Part shown: positions 54,140-63,203 of the stretch, in pieces
How positions within the stretch are numbered: the first letter of the stretch is position 1
Layout of the letters: each line of letters starts with the position of its first letter
Assembly: GCA_902509905.1 (NCBI GenBank)
Contig: CABWZI010000007.1
Location: 1-64,000 of the forward strand
Origin: an uncultured Gammaproteobacteria bacterium
Lineage (GTDB): Bacteria > Pseudomonadota > Gammaproteobacteria > PS1 > Pseudothioglobaceae
Reading direction: 5' to 3'
DNA: 64,000 bases
Made by a program: the position numbers and the translations under genes
Notes under the pieces: generated by a model
Told to the model about the DNA's origin: nothing
The model's database searches: none
Seen by the model: the letters and a program-made list of their open reading frames with translations, nothing else

Positions 54140-55231
54140 ATGAAAAATAAGTTAAATAGTCTGTTTATAGCTGGAGCACTTGTATTCTCAGCTCAAACAG
54201 CGATTGCAGAAGAAGTAGTTAACGTGCTTAACTGGTCTGACTATATTGATGAACAGGTCAACGAGGACTTTACAGCTGCAACAGGTATTAAAGTCGTTTA
54301 CGACGTATTTGATTCAAATGAAGTTCTTGAAGCTAAGCTTCTTGCAGGTGGTTCTGGATATGACGTGGTCGTTCCATCAAGTAGCTTCTTGGCGAGACAA
54401 ATTCAAGCTGGTGTTTTTCAAAAGCTTGATAAATCAAAATTATCCAACATTGGTAACATGTGGAGTGATATCGAAGACCAGGTTGCGCAGTTTGGCCCTC
54501 TCAATGACTACTCAGTCAACTATATGTGGGGAACAACTGGAATCGGTTATAACGAAGGCATGATTAATGAAAGAATGGAGAACGCTCCAACATCATCCCT
54601 TGCAATGGTGTTTGACCCAGATGTAGTTTCTAAATTTGCAGACTGTGGTGTTCACTTACTCAATGCGCCTACTGAAATTATTCCAGCAGCACTTGCCTAT
54701 CTCGGTGAGGATCCAAGAAGTACGGACTCTGACGTGATAGCAAAAGCTGAAGCTGTCTTAACTGCAGTTAGACCTCACATTCAAAAATTTCATTCATCGC
54801 AATACATTGATGCTCTTGCAAATGGAGATATCTGTCTAGTTGTTGGCTGGTCAGGTGATATCTTCATGGCGCAGTATGCTGCATGGGATGCTGAAAATGG
54901 CGTTGAAATCGTATACTCTATTCCTGAAGAGGGTGCGCTCATGTGGTTTGATCAGTTAGCAGTACCTAAGGATGCTCCAAACGCTGAAAATGCTCACAAG
55001 TACATCAACTGGATTATGGATCCTGAGCAGATTGCAACAGCTACAAACTATGTATGGTATGCAAACGGTAACTTAGCTTCTCAGCCACTACTAGATGAGG
55101 AGTTACTAAATGATCCAGCGGTTTATCCAACGCCTGAAGTCATGGCTGGGTTATACATTAGTCCTACTTATGACGCCAGGTCACAAAGAGTCATTACTCG
55201 GACTTGGACTAAAGTAACTACTGGTCAGTAA
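54140..55231 (+). CDS. potF: Putrescine/polyamine-binding periplasmic protein PotF-like
   Basis: A 363-residue periplasmic binding protein with a signal peptide (residues 1-23, cut after TAIA). VVNVLNWSDYIDEQV is the start of mature PotF/SpuD. Polyamine-contact residues are visible in NWSDY (Trp, Ser, Asp), YDVVVPSSSFLARQI, and LVVGWSGDIFMAQYAA near residue 236, whose Trp and Asp clamp the amine. Length matches E. coli PotF (370). It delivers the ligand to PotGHI, and a strong hairpin separates it from potG. Confidence 0.93.
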   Translation: MKNKLNSLFIAGALVFSAQTAIAEEVVNVLNWSDYIDEQVNEDFTAATGIKVVYDVFDSNEVLEAKLLAGGSGYDVVVPSSSFLARQIQAGVFQKLDKSKLSNIGNMWSDIEDQVAQFGPLNDYSVNYMWGTTGIGYNEGMINERMENAPTSSLAMVFDPDVVSKFADCGVHLLNAPTEIIPAALAYLGEDPRSTDSDVIAKAEAVLTAVRPHIQKFHSSQYIDALANGDICLVVGWSGDIFMAQYAAWDAENGVEIVYSIPEEGALMWFDQLAVPKDAPNAENAHKYINWIMDPEQIATATNYVWYANGNLASQPLLDEELLNDPAVYPTPEVMAGLYISPTYDARSQRVITRTWTKVTTGQ

Positions 55232-55246
55232 TCGTAAATCATAATT

Positions 55247-55279
55247 ACCTTCATGATGCCTAGCATCATGAAGGTTTTT
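55247..55279 (+). terminator. Intrinsic terminator between potF and potG
   Basis: A perfect 13-bp stem (55247-55259 with 55263-55275), three-base loop, then five T. It would end most transcripts after potF, so the binding protein can be made in excess over the membrane parts; read-through would supply potGHI, for which no good separate promoter is seen. Confidence 0.92.
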
Positions 55280-55295
55280 ACTCCATCTAACTTTT

Positions 55296-56426
55296 ATGTC
55301 TGAATTGCACTCGGTCAACCCATGGCTTGACCCGTCTCAAAAACCCTATATTCAAATTGAAAATGTAACCAAGAAGTTTGGTGACTTCACAGCCATAGAT
55401 AATCTCAATTTAGATATTTACAAGAATGAGTTTTTCTCATTACTCGGTCCTTCAGGATGCGGAAAGACAACTCTTCTTAGAATGCTTGCTGGTTTTGAAA
55501 AAGTAACTAATGGAAGGATCCTGTTGGATGGTGAAGATATTTCTGAGATTCCTCCTCATCTGAGACCCATCAACATGATGTTTCAGTCCTACGCTTTATT
55601 TCCTCACATGACGGTTGAAAAAAATATAGCTTTTGGGCTGAAGCAAGACAATCTCCCACCTAATGAAATCAATCAAAGAGTTGAGGAAATGCTTCAATTG
55701 GTTGAGCTTACAGATTTTGCCAAAAGAAAACCGAATCAGTTATCTGGCGGACAAAGTCAGCGTGTTGCTCTAGCTAGAAGTCTTGCAAAGAGACCTAAGT
55801 TATTGCTTCTTGATGAGCCATTGGGAGCGCTTGATAAGAGACTTAGAGAGCAAACTCAGTTCGAACTTATGGATATTCAAGAGAAACTTGAAGTGACCTT
55901 TGTTATCGTAACCCACGACCAAGAAGAAGCAATGACAGTCTCGAGTCGCATCGGTGTTATGGATTCAGGAAACTTAATTCAAGTAGCAACCCCTACAGAG
56001 ATTTATGAAGCACCAGTCAATAAGGATGTCGCTGACTTTATTGGAGACGTTAATATTCTTAGGGGAATCTACAAGGGTCAAAATGATGTAGGCACTCAGC
56101 TCCACTCAGATGATTCAGACTCGATTGTTTTTGCAACACAGGAGGTCGGTGCATCGACTGGAGATGAAATGTGGTTCGCAATTAGGCCTGAAAAACTTGA
56201 AATCTCAAAAAAGAAGCCAACAGATCAGTACAATATTTTAAATGGTAGGATCGAAGATATTGCTTATGGTGGTAGCTTCTCTACATATCATGTTCGGCTC
56301 GATAACGGTAGAATTCTCAAAGCGATTCGTGCCAATCGAGTCAGAACTGAAGAGCATCACCTGACATGGGAGGATGAAGTCTATCTTCATTGGGCTCCTC
56401 ACTCTGCGGTTGTTCTACTCTCTTAA
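55296..56426 (+). CDS. potG: Polyamine ABC transporter ATPase PotG
   Basis: A 376-residue ABC ATPase. Walker A GPSGCGKTTLLRMLAGFE is near residue 53-70, the Q-loop MMFQSYALFPHMT near 98, signature LSGGQSQRVALARSLA near 150 and Walker B LLLLDEPLGALDK near 173. A C-terminal TOBE domain (about 290-376) is typical of spermidine/putrescine importers. E. coli PotG has 377 residues. It is followed by potH after 3 bp. Confidence 0.95.
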   Translation: MSELHSVNPWLDPSQKPYIQIENVTKKFGDFTAIDNLNLDIYKNEFFSLLGPSGCGKTTLLRMLAGFEKVTNGRILLDGEDISEIPPHLRPINMMFQSYALFPHMTVEKNIAFGLKQDNLPPNEINQRVEEMLQLVELTDFAKRKPNQLSGGQSQRVALARSLAKRPKLLLLDEPLGALDKRLREQTQFELMDIQEKLEVTFVIVTHDQEEAMTVSSRIGVMDSGNLIQVATPTEIYEAPVNKDVADFIGDVNILRGIYKGQNDVGTQLHSDDSDSIVFATQEVGASTGDEMWFAIRPEKLEISKKKPTDQYNILNGRIEDIAYGGSFSTYHVRLDNGRILKAIRANRVRTEEHHLTWEDEVYLHWAPHSAVVLLS

Positions 56427-56429
56427 ATT

Positions 56430-57347
56430 TTGATGTTTACTAGTCAAAGAACTCAAAGCCTCTTGAAATCTATTTTCAATGGAAGGCGAGCTGTTATAGC
56501 AATTCCATATTTGTGGCTGTTAATGTTTTTTATGCTGCCATTTATCTTTGTTTTAAAGATTAGTCTTGCAGAGCCCATCATGGCAATACCGCCCTATACG
56601 GCACTTCTTGAGTGGGGCGACTCCTTACTTCCTTCTATTCGTGCCAGTCTTGAGAGTTACTTATTTTTATTCAGCGACTCTCTTTATATTAAAGCCTACC
56701 TCTCTAGCTTAAAGATTGCAATTATCTCTACGATACTCACGCTCATTATTGGGTATTCAATTGCCTATAGCGTTGCAAAGGCTCCAACTCGTTGGAGAGG
56801 AGTCCTATTGATGCTTGTAATTCTGCCCTTCTGGACTTCTTTTCTAATTCGGGTCTATGCGTGGATTGGAATCCTTAAGACTGAAGGCCTTTTGAATTTG
56901 GCTTTAATGTCTATTGGCATTATTGATAAGCCTCTCATCATAATGAATACTGACCTTGCTGTGTATATAGGAATTGTCTACTCCTACCTCCCATTTATGA
57001 TTTTACCTCTCTATGCTAATTTAGAAAAAATGGATATGAGCCTTTTAGAGGCTGCAGCAGATTTGGGGTGTAGACCCTTTAAAACTTTTTGGACTGTGAC
57101 TATTCCACTCTCAATACCTGGCATTCTTGCTGGCTGCTTTTTAGTCTTTATTCCTGTCATGGGTGAGTTTGTGATTCCAGACCTTCTTGGCGGCACTAAA
57201 ACCCTTATGATTGGTAAAGTGCTGTGGACAGAGTTCTTCTATAACAGAGACTGGCCGGTAGCCTCAGCAGTTGCGATAATATTGTTAGCCTTGTTGGTAG
57301 TCCCGATCATGCTTTATCAAAAGTCACAAGAAAAGGCAATCTCATGA
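56430..57347 (+). CDS. potH: Polyamine ABC transporter permease PotH
   Basis: A 305-residue permease with six membrane helices. The EAA loop EAAADLGCRPFKTFWTVTIPLSIPG near residue 207-231 contacts PotG, and the N-terminal IPYLWLLMFFMLPFIFVLKISLAEP matches PotH. Length is close to E. coli PotH (317). It overlaps potI by 4 bp. Confidence 0.95.
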   Translation: MMFTSQRTQSLLKSIFNGRRAVIAIPYLWLLMFFMLPFIFVLKISLAEPIMAIPPYTALLEWGDSLLPSIRASLESYLFLFSDSLYIKAYLSSLKIAIISTILTLIIGYSIAYSVAKAPTRWRGVLLMLVILPFWTSFLIRVYAWIGILKTEGLLNLALMSIGIIDKPLIIMNTDLAVYIGIVYSYLPFMILPLYANLEKMDMSLLEAAADLGCRPFKTFWTVTIPLSIPGILAGCFLVFIPVMGEFVIPDLLGGTKTLMIGKVLWTEFFYNRDWPVASAVAIILLALLVVPIMLYQKSQEKAIS

Positions 57348-58132
57348 AGAAGTTTGGAAACTTTAATATTGCTGCCCTAGTCATTGGATTTTCTTTTCTA
57401 TATATCCCGATCATATTGCTCATACTGTTTAGTTTTAATGAATCAAGACTAGTGACAGTTTGGGGCGGATTCTCTACAAAGTGGTATAGTGAACTGATGC
57501 AAAATCAGGGCATAAAAGATGCGGCTTGGGTTACGATCAAGGTTGCATTTGTCTCCTCTACTATGGCAACTATTCTTGGAACCATTGCAGGCCTAGTCAT
57601 GACTCGTTTTGGCAGTTTTAAAGGAAGGACTCTTTTTTCAGGGATGATCTACGCACCCATGGTCATGCCTGAGGTGATCATTGGTCTATCTACCTTACTC
57701 ATGTTTGTAGCGCTTGCTGTTGATAGAGGCGTATTTACTGTAACTCTTGCTCATATCACCTTTTCAATGTGCTACGTTGCTGTCGTTATACAATCCAGAA
57801 TGTCTAGTTACGATGACAGTATTACCGAGGCAGCGCTTGATTTGGGTTGTACACCGTTCAGAACTTTTATATTAATAACACTTCCAATCATACTTCCAGC
57901 TGTCATTTCTGGATGGCTATTATCATTCACCCTATCCCTTGATGATCTTGTGATTGCAAGCTTTACATCAGGTCCCGGCTCTACAACTCTGCCCATGAAA
58001 ATTTATTCAATGGTCAGACTTGGAGTTACGCCCGAAATCAATGCAGTTTCAACAATACTGGTTGGGCTTGTTACGCTTGGCGTTGTCACAGCATCGATTA
58101 TTGGCAGGAGACAAAAACAACAAACTATCTAA
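57344..58132 (+). CDS. potI: Polyamine ABC transporter permease PotI
   Basis: A 262-residue permease with six membrane helices. The EAA loop reads EAALDLGCTPFRTFILITLPIILPA near residue 163-187, and YIPIILLILFSFNESRLVTVWGGFSTKWY at the start is the PotC/PotI pattern. It completes the importer encoded by potFGHI. The gap of 80 bp after it carries a TATAAT (58173-58178) for the next gene. Confidence 0.95.
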   Translation: MKKFGNFNIAALVIGFSFLYIPIILLILFSFNESRLVTVWGGFSTKWYSELMQNQGIKDAAWVTIKVAFVSSTMATILGTIAGLVMTRFGSFKGRTLFSGMIYAPMVMPEVIIGLSTLLMFVALAVDRGVFTVTLAHITFSMCYVAVVIQSRMSSYDDSITEAALDLGCTPFRTFILITLPIILPAVISGWLLSFTLSLDDLVIASFTSGPGSTTLPMKIYSMVRLGVTPEINAVSTILVGLVTLGVVTASIIGRRQKQQTI

Positions 58133-58213
58133 TTCTGAGCAGTTTCAGGGACACTTTTATCCTCAAGGCTATTATAATTAGCCTCTTTCAATAAATATGA
58201 ACAAGGTTTAAGT

Positions 58214-59668
58214 ATGTTAACGAATTCTAGTCTTTTAAAAGAGCATGGCTATGTCAACGGTCAATGGGTTGGCGATGATGCGAATTCTCGCTTTGATGTC
58301 ACCAATGCCTATTCGAATGAGGTGATTAGCTCTCTTCCTGATATGGGTAAAAAAGAGACTGACGAGGCCATTGATGCAGCAAATAATGCCTGGCCTGAAT
58401 GGAGAGCCAGAACAGCCAAAGATAGAGCTGGCATTCTTAAAAAGTGGTTTGACCTTATCATGGCTAATCAAGAAGACCTTGCGATTTTAATGACAGCTGA
58501 ACAAGGAAAGCCAATTGCTGAGGCTAGAGGTGAGGTTGGATACGGAGCATCCTTTATTGAGTGGTTTGCTGAAGAAGGCAAGAGAACCTATGGAGATGTC
58601 ATCCCAACTCCTGCCAATGACAGAAGGATTTTGGTTATCAAACAGCCTATTGGTGTTGTTGCATCCATTACGCCTTGGAATTTCCCAATAGCTATGATTA
58701 CTAGAAAATGCGCGCCTGCCTTAGCAGCAGGTTGCCCAGTGGTCATTAAGCCAGCCGCTGAGACTCCTTTATCTGCACTGGCTATTGCCGAACTTGCAGA
58801 TCAAGCCGGAATTCCTAAAGGCATTTTAAATGTCGTTGTTGGAACCAACTCATCTGAGATTGGAAAGGCGTTGACTGACAGCCCAATTGTTCGCAAACTC
58901 TCCTTCACTGGATCAACCGCGGTTGGAAAAATCTTGACTCGAAACTGCGCTGATACAATGAAAAAAGTATCGATGGAGCTTGGTGGCAATGCTCCTTTTA
59001 TCGTTTTTGATGATGCTGATTTAGAATCAGCGGTATCTGGTGCACTTATTTCTAAATTTAGAAATACAGGGCAAACCTGCGTATGTACAAATCGATTTAT
59101 TGTTCAAGAAGGCATCTACGATAAATTTGTTGAAAAACTCGGTGAAGCGGTTCAAACTCTCAACGTAGGTTATGGAATGGATGAGGGAATCAACCAAGGC
59201 CCTCTCATCAGTTTTAAGGCTCTAGACAAAGTCAAAGATCACTTAGCAGATGCAGTCGACAGAGGTGCTGTCATTGTGGCTGGCGGCAAACCTCACGAGA
59301 ATGGCGGCACTATGTTTGAGCCAACCGTTATTAGTAATGTCGATACCTCAATGAAAATGGCCTCAGAGGAAACCTTTGGACCTCTTGCTCCCGTCTTCAA
59401 ATTCAAAACAGAAGACGAAGCAATTAAACTTGCAAATGATACTGAGTTTGGTTTAGCCTCCTACTTCTATACTCAAGATATAAATCGTATCTGGCGCGTT
59501 TCTGAAGCTTTAGAATACGGAATGGTTGGTATTAATGAAGGCGTTATCTCTAACGAAGTGGCTCCATTCGGCGGCGTTAAAGAATCTGGATTAGGAAGAG
59601 AAGGCTCTCACTATGGAATTGATGATTTCATGGAACTCAAATATATCTGTATGGGTGGACTTAAGTAG
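58214..59668 (+). CDS. gabD: Succinate/glutarate-semialdehyde dehydrogenase (GabD-like)
   Basis: A 484-residue NAD(P)-dependent aldehyde dehydrogenase. ITPWNFPIAMITRKCAPALAAG-type cofactor binding lies near residue 153, the catalytic Glu in SMELGGNAPFIVFDDAD near 258 and the Cys in RNTGQTCVCTNRFIVQ near 291. Length and wording match E. coli GabD (482). In this setting it can finish putrescine (succinate semialdehyde) and cadaverine/lysine (glutarate semialdehyde) degradation, feeding succinate or glutarate to GlaH. It has its own promoter (TATAAT 58173-58178). Confidence 0.92.
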   Translation: MLTNSSLLKEHGYVNGQWVGDDANSRFDVTNAYSNEVISSLPDMGKKETDEAIDAANNAWPEWRARTAKDRAGILKKWFDLIMANQEDLAILMTAEQGKPIAEARGEVGYGASFIEWFAEEGKRTYGDVIPTPANDRRILVIKQPIGVVASITPWNFPIAMITRKCAPALAAGCPVVIKPAAETPLSALAIAELADQAGIPKGILNVVVGTNSSEIGKALTDSPIVRKLSFTGSTAVGKILTRNCADTMKKVSMELGGNAPFIVFDDADLESAVSGALISKFRNTGQTCVCTNRFIVQEGIYDKFVEKLGEAVQTLNVGYGMDEGINQGPLISFKALDKVKDHLADAVDRGAVIVAGGKPHENGGTMFEPTVISNVDTSMKMASEETFGPLAPVFKFKTEDEAIKLANDTEFGLASYFYTQDINRIWRVSEALEYGMVGINEGVISNEVAPFGGVKESGLGREGSHYGIDDFMELKYICMGGLK

Positions 59669-59678
59669 GCTCTTTTTT

Positions 59679-59712
59679 GATAACGATTGAATAATTCTAC
59701 TCAATCGTTATC
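59679..59712 (+). repeat. Perfect 12-bp inverted repeat after gabD
   Basis: GATAACGATTGA (59679-59690) and TCAATCGTTATC (59701-59712) with a 10-base loop. As a terminator for gabD it lacks an immediate T-run (ACAACATTTTT follows), so it may be a weak terminator, an mRNA 3' stabiliser or an operator near the hom promoter. Confidence 0.7.
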
Positions 59713-59755
59713 ACAACATTTTTAAACATGATTTCTAGTGAGACATTTCGCTGGT

Positions 59756-59764
59756 TGGTATAAT
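59756..59764 (+). promoter_or_regulatory. hom promoter, extended -10
   Basis: TGGTATAAT (59756-59764) is an extended -10 sequence, 28 bp before the ATG at 59793. It is the same form as at ahcY. Confidence 0.55.
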
Positions 59765-59792
59765 GTCGCATTCGAATTTATAAATTACAAAA

Positions 59793-61070
59793 ATGAAAGT
59801 TGGAATTCTTGGCCTCGGAACAGTTGGAGGCGGCGTTGTAAATGTGCTCCAGAAAAATAGTAAGTCTATCAAGAGACGAACTGGAGTAGAGATAGAGCTT
59901 GTTATCGCTGGTGTTCGTGATATTTCTAAAAAACGCATTTGCGATACAAAAAAAATTCATTTAACGGAAGACCCATTTGAGGTAGTCAATCACCCTGATA
60001 TTGATGTAGTCCTCGAGCTTATTGGTGGCTTTGGGCTTGCCAAGGAGCTTGTTGAAAAGGCAATCAATAACGGCAAACATATAATCACTGCCAACAAAGC
60101 GCTTATAGGGAACCATGGAAATGAACTCATTAAGCTTGCAAACAAGAAGAAAGTTCGATTCCTCTTTGAGGCTTCAGTAGCAGGCGGAATTCCAATCATT
60201 AAAGCTCTAGAGCAAGGACTTAGTGCAAACAACGTTGAGTCGGTTGCTGGAATCATTAATGGTACCGGTAACTTTATCCTAACGGATATGAAAGAGAAAG
60301 GTAGAGACTTTAATGACGTATTAAAAGAGGCTCAAGCACTCGGATACGCTGAAGAGGATCCAACCTTTGATATCGAAGGGATTGATGCTGCTCATAAACT
60401 CTCGATATTGGCTGCCATTGCCTTTGGAACAGAAATTCAATTTGATAAAATCTATACAAAGGGTATCAGCAATATTTCAACTGAGGATATTCTTCATGCC
60501 ACAGAGCTCGGCTATACGATTAAGCATCTTGGAATTGCAAAAAGAGCTGAAAATGGGATTGAATTACGCGTTCACCCTACTCTCGTTCCCAACAATAAAC
60601 TCATCGCTCAGGTTGATGGGGTGATGAATGCTGTTATGGTTAAAAGTGATGCCTTAGGTACAAGCCTTTACTATGGTCCCGGAGCAGGAGATGAAGCAAC
60701 AGCCTCAGCAGTTATTGCAGACCTCAATGATATTATCAATAATCAAACCAGTAACCATACCTTGGGCTGGAAGTCACAACAAAAAATTAAAGTCGTTGAC
60801 AACAACTCGATTCATAGTGAGTTCTTTTTGAGGCTTTTAGTGACTGATGTCAAGGGGGTCCTTGCCAAGGTGACAGGAATATTTAATGATCACAACGTGA
60901 GTATTGAAGCCCTCATTCAAAAGCAAGTGGATGAAAACAATAATGCTCACATTGCAATCACTACGGACAAAGTCAGCACTAAAACAGTGATGAGCATTAA
61001 AGATAAAATTGAAGCAAGTGAATTCAATCAGGCTGACGTTCAAATTATTCATATTGAATTACTAGACTAA
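59793..61070 (+). CDS. hom: Homoserine dehydrogenase
   Basis: A 425-residue monofunctional enzyme reducing aspartate semialdehyde to homoserine, the branch point to threonine and methionine. The NAD(P) site VGILGLGTVGGGVVNVL is at residues 2-18, the substrate region IINGTGNFILTDM near 153, and the catalytic Lys region AAHKLSILAAIAFG near 198. A C-terminal ACT domain (about 345-425) suggests feedback control by threonine. thrC follows by 16 bp. Confidence 0.96.
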   Translation: MKVGILGLGTVGGGVVNVLQKNSKSIKRRTGVEIELVIAGVRDISKKRICDTKKIHLTEDPFEVVNHPDIDVVLELIGGFGLAKELVEKAINNGKHIITANKALIGNHGNELIKLANKKKVRFLFEASVAGGIPIIKALEQGLSANNVESVAGIINGTGNFILTDMKEKGRDFNDVLKEAQALGYAEEDPTFDIEGIDAAHKLSILAAIAFGTEIQFDKIYTKGISNISTEDILHATELGYTIKHLGIAKRAENGIELRVHPTLVPNNKLIAQVDGVMNAVMVKSDALGTSLYYGPGAGDEATASAVIADLNDIINNQTSNHTLGWKSQQKIKVVDNNSIHSEFFLRLLVTDVKGVLAKVTGIFNDHNVSIEALIQKQVDENNNAHIAITTDKVSTKTVMSIKDKIEASEFNQADVQIIHIELLD

Positions 61071-61086
61071 GTTTTTTGGGGTACAT

Positions 61087-62154
61087 ATGAGATATACAGG
61101 ATTAATTGAGAGATATAGAGACCGGCTGCCAGTCGGAGATAAAACTCGCCTCATTAGCCTAGGTGAGGGGAACACCCCTCTCATCAGACTTGAAAACATT
61201 CCTTGTGAAATGGGAACACAAGTTGAACTTTACATCAAGTATGAAGGCCTAAATCCAACAGGATCTTTTAAAGACCGCGGGATGACTATGGCTGTCACCA
61301 AGGCCGTTGAAAGTGGCTCAAAGGCCATTATATGCGCCTCTACAGGAAACACTTCGGCAGCTGCAGCAGCATATGCAGCGAGAGCTGGCATAAAAGCTTT
61401 CGTCGTTATTCCTGAAGGGAAAATTGCACTAGGAAAGCTTGCTCAAGCCATGATTCATGGGTCAACCATTATTCAAATTAAAGGTAATTTTGATGATGGA
61501 ATGCAGCTCGTCAAAGAAGTGGCAGAGTTTGCTCCAGTTTCGATTGTAAATTCAATTAACCCTTTTAGATTGCAAGGTCAAAAGACAGCTGCATTTGAAA
61601 TTATTGAAGAGCTTGGTCATGCCCCGGATTATCATTGCTTGCCCGTTGGAAATGCAGGAAATATAACAGCTCATTGGATGGGTTATAATGAATACTTTGA
61701 GGCGGGTAAGGCCTCATCAACACCTACAATGCTAGGGTACCAAGCTGAAGGCGCAGCCCCTTTTATTCATGGCTCAAGAGTGGAGAAACCTGAAACTATC
61801 GCAACAGCGATAAGAATTGGAAACCCACAAAGCTGGGACAAGGCATTAAAACTCAGCAAAGACTCCAATGGCTGGTTTGACTGCTTTTCTGATAAAGAAA
61901 TCCTTGCAACACAAAAACTATTGACTGAAAAAGAGGGAATTTTTTGTGAGCCAGCTTCCGCTATCTCGGTTGCCGGCGCTCTAAAAGACATCGAGTCTGG
62001 AAAGATTCCAGACGGATCTAGTGTGGTTTGTACTCTGACGGGTCATGGCCTTAAGGATCCAGATACGGCAATATCACAGTGTGATACTGGTGCAATGATT
62101 AATATTAGCCCAACGCTGGAAGAGGTTAAAAAAGCTATCCTTGATAATATGTAG
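61087..62154 (+). CDS. thrC: Threonine synthase
   Basis: A 355-residue PLP enzyme that converts O-phosphohomoserine to threonine. The PLP Lys is in PTGSFKDRGMTMAV near residue 61, the phosphate cup GNAGNITAHWMGYNEYF near 188 and ICASTGNTSAAAAAYAARAG near 83. The short form matches the Bacillus/Actinobacteria-like type I class, distinct from the longer E. coli ThrC (428). It lies 16 bp after hom. The ATG follows a GGGGTAC segment serving as ribosome site. Confidence 0.95.
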   Translation: MRYTGLIERYRDRLPVGDKTRLISLGEGNTPLIRLENIPCEMGTQVELYIKYEGLNPTGSFKDRGMTMAVTKAVESGSKAIICASTGNTSAAAAAYAARAGIKAFVVIPEGKIALGKLAQAMIHGSTIIQIKGNFDDGMQLVKEVAEFAPVSIVNSINPFRLQGQKTAAFEIIEELGHAPDYHCLPVGNAGNITAHWMGYNEYFEAGKASSTPTMLGYQAEGAAPFIHGSRVEKPETIATAIRIGNPQSWDKALKLSKDSNGWFDCFSDKEILATQKLLTEKEGIFCEPASAISVAGALKDIESGKIPDGSSVVCTLTGHGLKDPDTAISQCDTGAMINISPTLEEVKKAILDNM

Positions 62155-62196
62155 TTTTTTCTGGCTGTAAAAGTTTATGATACTATTTAAGGATTT

Positions 62197-63096
62197 ATGA
62201 GCAAACAGCACTACAAAACAATTGATGAATGCGTTGGAGGAACTCCCCTTGTTCGACTTCAAAGATTGAACCCAAATCCATCAAACATTATTCTGGCAAA
62301 GCTTGAAGGAAATAATCCTGCTGGCTCTGTAAAAGATCGTGCAGCACTGAACATGATCAACGAAGCTGAAAATAGAGGTGATATTAAGCCTGGAGATAGA
62401 CTTATTGAGGCTACAAGTGGAAATACCGGTATAGCTTTAGCAATGGTCGCAGCAATCAAAGGCTACAAGATGACTCTTATTATGCAGGAGAACTTGTCCC
62501 AAGAGAGACGGGATGCGATGACAGCATATGGTGCAGAGCTCATTCTGGTTTCTAAGGAGCTTGGCATGGAAGGAGCGAGAGATCTAGCCAATGAAATGAG
62601 TGATGAAGGGAAAGGTCTTCAGCTGAATCAGTTTGCTAATGAAGATAATCCAAAAGCTCATTTGTCTTCTACAGCTCAAGAAATATGGAGCGATACAAAT
62701 GGTGAGATTACTCATTTTGTGAGCTCAATGGGTACTACTGGAACTATTATGGGCGTTTCAAAATACTTAAAAGAAAAGAAACCTTCAATCCAAATTATTG
62801 GTATACAGCCTGATGGGGAATCTCATATACCAGGCATTAGGCGCTGGCCTGAGGGCTATCTTCCAACGATCTTTGACCCTTCAAGAGTTGACAGGATTAT
62901 GGATGTATCTCAAGCAAGTGCAGAGCAAGCCACCAGAGATCTCGCAACGCATGAGGGTATCTTCTCTGGCATATCCGCTGGGGGAGCTGTGGCATCCGCA
63001 ATTGAACTCTCTAAACAGGTTGATGATGCGGTAATTGTCACTATTATCTGCGATCGAGGAGATCGATACCTGTCCACAGGGGTTTTCAAGCCCTAG
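62197..63096 (+). CDS. cysM: Cysteine synthase B (O-acetylserine sulfhydrylase)
   Basis: A 299-residue PLP enzyme making cysteine (or S-sulfocysteine from thiosulfate) from O-acetylserine. The PLP Lys is in NPAGSVKDRAALNMI near residue 44 and the loop EATSGNTGIALAMV near 70. The wording GIRRWPEGYLPTIFDPSRVD is typical of CysM rather than CysK. Thiosulfate use would suit a sulfur-oxidising marine relative, but that is inference. It lies 42 bp after thrC. Confidence 0.93.
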   Translation: MSKQHYKTIDECVGGTPLVRLQRLNPNPSNIILAKLEGNNPAGSVKDRAALNMINEAENRGDIKPGDRLIEATSGNTGIALAMVAAIKGYKMTLIMQENLSQERRDAMTAYGAELILVSKELGMEGARDLANEMSDEGKGLQLNQFANEDNPKAHLSSTAQEIWSDTNGEITHFVSSMGTTGTIMGVSKYLKEKKPSIQIIGIQPDGESHIPGIRRWPEGYLPTIFDPSRVDRIMDVSQASAEQATRDLATHEGIFSGISAGGAVASAIELSKQVDDAVIVTIICDRGDRYLSTGVFKP

Positions 63097-63125
63097 AACC
63101 AAACTATTTTTTGCAACTTAATACG

Positions 63126-63151
63126 TTTTGATGACTAGATTAACATCAAAA
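63126..63151 (+). repeat. 8-bp inverted repeat upstream of the solute-binding protein gene
   Basis: TTTTGATG (63126-63133) and CATCAAAA (63144-63151), 10-base loop, in the 107-bp gap after cysM. No T-run follows, so it is more likely an operator or part of the promoter than a terminator. A TACAAT at 63158-63163 is a possible -10. Confidence 0.55.
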
Positions 63152-63203
63152 TATGTGTACAATTGTAGATTCGTAAATTCTTAAACACATAAAGGAGAAA
63201 TAA

